Assembly (NCBI GenBank): GCA_031262005.1
Contig: JAISIO010000104.1
Location: 1 to 8,317 of the forward strand
Direction of reading: 5' to 3'
Length of the DNA: 8,317 bases
Source: Bacteroidales bacterium
Lineage (GTDB): Bacteria > Bacteroidota > Bacteroidia > Bacteroidales > UBA1715
Shown: in pieces, positions 5,501 through 8,317 of the stretch
Position numbering within the stretch: position 1 is the first letter of the stretch
Layout of the letters: each line of letters starts with the position of its first letter
Notes under the pieces: generated by a model
Seen by the model: the letters and a program-made list of their open reading frames with translations, nothing else
Told to the model about the DNA's origin: nothing
Databases searched by the model: none
Translations under genes and position numbers: made by a program

Positions 5501-7628
5501 AGAATTTGCTTCACGCTACCTGTTGGTAGGTATTCTGATTACGCTTTTCGGTCTTGCAATCGTAGTCAGAATTATCTCTGTGCAATTTTTTTCAGATGAA
5601 GGACGTGGGTTACGCGAAAAGGCACAGCAAAATAACATCAAAAAAATAGAACCCGCACGAGGAATTATTTATTCGCACGATGGCAAAGAATTAGCAATTG
5701 CAGTACCAATATATCGGGTAGCCTTAGATTACCGGGCAATAGAAAAAGACACTACGTTTGAAAACAACAAGCGCGCACTTGCCGACAGCCTTTCGCACAT
5801 GTTCGGCAAATCAAAATCATATTACTTGCAACTGCTCGAAAAGGCAAAAAGGAACAATCGCATGGTGTATTTACACAATACCCCCAACAGATTTATTGAT
5901 TACGAACAATGCAATCGCATAAAACAATTTCCTATTTTAAAATACGGCAAATATAAAGGCGGATTGACAATAGATGAATATTTTAAACGCGATTATCCCT
6001 ACGGCGACATTGCCCGACGTACTATTGGGAATTTTAAAATACAAGGCGGAGAAGGTGTAAGTGAATATGGATTGGAACTCTATTTTGAAAAAGATTTGGC
6101 GGGTACAGCCGTAGAAATAGATACCTCATTGAAAACCGAAAAACAAATTCGCGCAATTGACGGATACGATATAATAACCAATTTAGATGTAGGCATACAA
6201 AGTGCTGTTCACGAAGAATTGCTCAAAAGTTTGCGTCGATTGAAAGCCGAATGGGGGTGCGCTATTGTAATGGAAACCAAAACGGGTGCCATTCTTGCAA
6301 TTTCCAATCTCTCAATCAATCCCCGAAAAATTGCCGATAGTATTTATACTGAATACATCAGCAATTTTGCCGTAGAAGAACGCCGCGACCCAGGTTCTAC
6401 CATAAAATTACCATCGCTTATGATTGCTCTTGCCGATGAACACGTTACACCAGACGATAGCATCACACTCCGCACCAATAGCGACGGGGTGATTGTGTAT
6501 AAATATCAATATGTAGCAACACAAGTGCGCGACTGGAACAAGGAATATGCCAATAAAAAAGTAACCGTGCGCGATATATTTGCCCATTCGTCGAATATGG
6601 GCGTGAGCAAAATAATTTACGATAATTACGTAAGCCACAACCGCAGTGAAGATTTTTACAAACGCCTGCAATTAATGGGGCTTGACAAAAAAACAGGCAT
6701 AGACCTACCCAAAGAAGCTGCTCCCGATATAAAAGATTTTTCGAAATGGGACGGCGGAACGCTTATACAAATGTCATACGGATACGAATTAGGACTTACT
6801 CCGTTGCAAATTCTCACATTCTACAATGCAGTGGCAAACGATGGTAAAATGATGAAACCATATTTGGTACAACAAATAAAAAACGGTTCCGAAGTGGTAA
6901 AACAATTCAAACCCACAGTGCTCAACCCGGCTGTGTGCAATCAAAAAACGCTTGAACTTGCAAAAGAACTACTGCTGAGTGTGATAGAATCGCCGGCAGG
7001 AACGGCAAAAAATATTAAAAACAATAATTACCGCATAGCCGGCAAAACCGGATCGGCACAAACATACAACGAAGCAACCGGACGTTTCGACAAAGTTCTC
7101 AGAGGCTCGTTTTGCGGATATTTTCCTGCTGACAACCCAAAATACACCTGCATGGTAGTGATACAAGGAGCTAAAGACGGCTTTGAAGTGGGCGGCGGCG
7201 GCGTTTCCAAAGTATTCAAAAGCATAGCCGACCGCATTTATTTCAGCGACCATGAATTGCGCAATCAAATGAATGCCGATGAAGGAAAAGATGTAAAAAT
7301 TCCGTTGGCTTATAACGGCTACGAAGGTGATTTTAACACCATTTTCCGTCTGCTCGAATTGCCGCAAGTGCGCATACATTCCGATTGGGTGCAAACTTCG
7401 GTACAGGAAAATACCATGCACTATTCCTCTTTGAACATAGTGGACGACAGAGAAAAAATTACGCCCAATTTGAAAGGAATGGGAATGAGAGATGCCGTGT
7501 ATTTAGCCGAAAATGCAGGATTAAAAGTAATATGCACAGGCAGCGGCTACGGACGAGTTGTAAGCCAATCAATTGCCGCCGGCACACCCACACAAAATTA
7601 CAGTCAAATAACACTTGAATTTCGATAG
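5487..7628 (+). CDS. ftsI: FtsI (PBP3), septal peptidoglycan transpeptidase with a C-terminal PASTA domain
   Basis: This class B penicillin-binding protein has 713 residues. It has a short cytoplasmic tail and a membrane anchor at about 12-34. A periplasmic pedestal domain begins with the conserved EPARGIIYSHDG (55-66). The transpeptidase domain has all three active-site motifs: SxxK as S304-T-I-K307 in DPGSTIK, SxN as S368-S-N370 in HSSN, and KTG at 520-522 in AGKTGSAQ. The family motifs GTLIQMSYGYELGLTPLQ (424-441) and RGSFCGYFP (539-547) are present. Residues about 657-713 (ITPNLKGMGMRDAVYLAEN onward) form one PASTA domain, as is common in Bacteroidetes FtsI but not in E. coli. It crosslinks septal peptidoglycan with FtsW and the FtsL-containing complex. 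ATG 5487 lies inside the ftsL end (14-nt overlap). The domain set appears complete and active. Confidence 0.96.
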   Translation: MEINKEFASRYLLVGILITLFGLAIVVRIISVQFFSDEGRGLREKAQQNNIKKIEPARGIIYSHDGKELAIAVPIYRVALDYRAIEKDTTFENNKRALADSLSHMFGKSKSYYLQLLEKAKRNNRMVYLHNTPNRFIDYEQCNRIKQFPILKYGKYKGGLTIDEYFKRDYPYGDIARRTIGNFKIQGGEGVSEYGLELYFEKDLAGTAVEIDTSLKTEKQIRAIDGYDIITNLDVGIQSAVHEELLKSLRRLKAEWGCAIVMETKTGAILAISNLSINPRKIADSIYTEYISNFAVEERRDPGSTIKLPSLMIALADEHVTPDDSITLRTNSDGVIVYKYQYVATQVRDWNKEYANKKVTVRDIFAHSSNMGVSKIIYDNYVSHNRSEDFYKRLQLMGLDKKTGIDLPKEAAPDIKDFSKWDGGTLIQMSYGYELGLTPLQILTFYNAVANDGKMMKPYLVQQIKNGSEVVKQFKPTVLNPAVCNQKTLELAKELLLSVIESPAGTAKNIKNNNYRIAGKTGSAQTYNEATGRFDKVLRGSFCGYFPADNPKYTCMVVIQGAKDGFEVGGGGVSKVFKSIADRIYFSDHELRNQMNADEGKDVKIPLAYNGYEGDFNTIFRLLELPQVRIHSDWVQTSVQENTMHYSSLNIVDDREKITPNLKGMGMRDAVYLAENAGLKVICTGSGYGRVVSQSIAAGTPTQNYSQITLEFR

Positions 7629-7631
7629 ACT

Positions 7632-8317
7632 ATGGAAACACATGTACACACACTCATAGAAGAACTTGGAGCAACACACGTTGTGGGCAATGCGTCCGTA
7701 GAAATTGCCGGCGTAGAAGTCAATTCAAGGAACATACAACCCGGTTTTGTGTTCGTTGCTCAACGAGGCGTTTCCGTGGACGGGCACACTTTTATAGAAC
7801 AAGCTATAGAAAACGGTGCTATTGCCGTGGTATGCGAAGAATTGCCCCAAACAATTAACCCAAACGTTTGCTATGTGCAGGTAGAAAATTCTGCCGCGGC
7901 GTGCGGAAAATTGTTGCGAGCATGGTATGAAATAGATTTCACAAAACTCAAAGTGGTGGGCGTTACCGGAACCAACGGAAAAACCACAACCGCTACCCTA
8001 CTCTATCAACTATTTTCGCAATTGGGCTACACCTGCGGCTTACTTTCTACGGTGCGCAATTATATTGCGGGCAAAAAATCAGAAGCTACGCATACCACGC
8101 CCGATACCGTGCAATTATACGCATTGTTCCACGCTATGCAACAGGCAGACTGCACACATTGCTTTATGGAAGTTAGTTCGCACGCCATTCATCAACATCG
8201 CATTAGCGGAATTGATTTTACAGGTGGAATTTTTACGAATATAACACAAGATCACTTGGACTATCACAAAACGTTTGCCGAGTATCTGAACGTTAAAAAA
8301 GCATTTTTCGATAATTT
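7632..8317 (+). CDS. murE: MurE, UDP-MurNAc-tripeptide synthetase, 5' part
   Basis: The first 228 codons are present; the gene runs off the window (the family is usually about 480-500 residues). MurE is a cytoplasmic ATP-dependent Mur ligase adding the third residue, usually meso-diaminopimelate in Gram-negatives, to UDP-MurNAc-L-Ala-D-Glu. The N-terminal substrate domain contains VEVNSRNIQPGFVFVAQRG (28-46) and VDGHTFIEQAIENGA (49-63). The central domain has the ATP-binding loop GVTGTNGKTTT (110-120), the UDP-substrate motif HTTPDTVQLY (154-163), EVSSHAIHQHRI (180-191) and TNITQDHLDYHKTFAEY (202-218). The motif that sets amino acid specificity (DNPR in DAP-adding enzymes) is beyond the edge, so specificity cannot be read. 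The start is 3 nt after the ftsI stop, within the same operon. No ORF-breaking change was seen. Confidence 0.96.
   Translation, partial: METHVHTLIEELGATHVVGNASVEIAGVEVNSRNIQPGFVFVAQRGVSVDGHTFIEQAIENGAIAVVCEELPQTINPNVCYVQVENSAAACGKLLRAWYEIDFTKLKVVGVTGTNGKTTTATLLYQLFSQLGYTCGLLSTVRNYIAGKKSEATHTTPDTVQLYALFHAMQQADCTHCFMEVSSHAIHQHRISGIDFTGGIFTNITQDHLDYHKTFAEYLNVKKAFFDN

Noticed and set aside
6969..7421. Minus-strand ORF of 150 codons, and others antisense to mraZ, rsmH and ftsI
   Set aside because: They are shadows of well-identified genes with complete catalytic or family motifs on the plus strand.

Overview
The window looks like a piece of a Bacteroidetes (probably Bacteroidales-type) chromosome. 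The evidence is the gene set and order mraZ-rsmH-ftsL-ftsI-murE, an FtsL of the Bacteroidetes type, an FtsI of about 710 residues ending in one PASTA domain, AT-rich intergenic DNA, and one exact TAnnTTTG promoter element (the Bacteroidetes -7 box) on each strand of the large intergenic gap. The opposite strand carries a large secreted modular protein with InlB-type (Listeria-Bacteroides) repeats, which is also common in this phylum.

Layout. Positions 1-3155, minus strand: the first 1051 codons of a secreted multidomain surface protein. It is open without a stop or frameshift to the window edge, so its C-terminus is not visible. Positions 3156-3728: a 573-bp divergent intergenic region holding a minus-strand promoter for the surface protein, a perfect 8-bp inverted repeat, a degenerate tandem repeat built around TGCGAA, a three-copy 10-bp direct repeat that fits the known MraZ operator, and a plus-strand promoter for mraZ. 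Positions 3729-8317, plus strand: the start of the division and cell wall (dcw) cluster: mraZ, rsmH (mraW), ftsL-like, ftsI and the first 228 codons of murE. The dcw genes are tightly packed (gaps of 12, 5 and 3 nt, and a 14-nt overlap between ftsL and ftsI), so they read as one operon that continues beyond the window.

How the genes work together. MraZ is predicted to bind the repeats upstream of its own gene and control the operon. RsmH methylates 16S rRNA. FtsL and FtsI are inner-membrane divisome proteins, FtsI being the septal transpeptidase. MurE makes the peptidoglycan precursor that the divisome finally crosslinks. The divergent surface protein appears unrelated in function; it looks like an exported polysaccharide-binding or adhesive protein.

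I see no convincing new system. The points most worth a second look are the MraZ operator with its unusual match to the Mollicutes-type consensus, the small leader ORF that runs through it and ends on the mraZ start codon, the TGCGAA repeat cluster, and the modular make-up of the surface protein.
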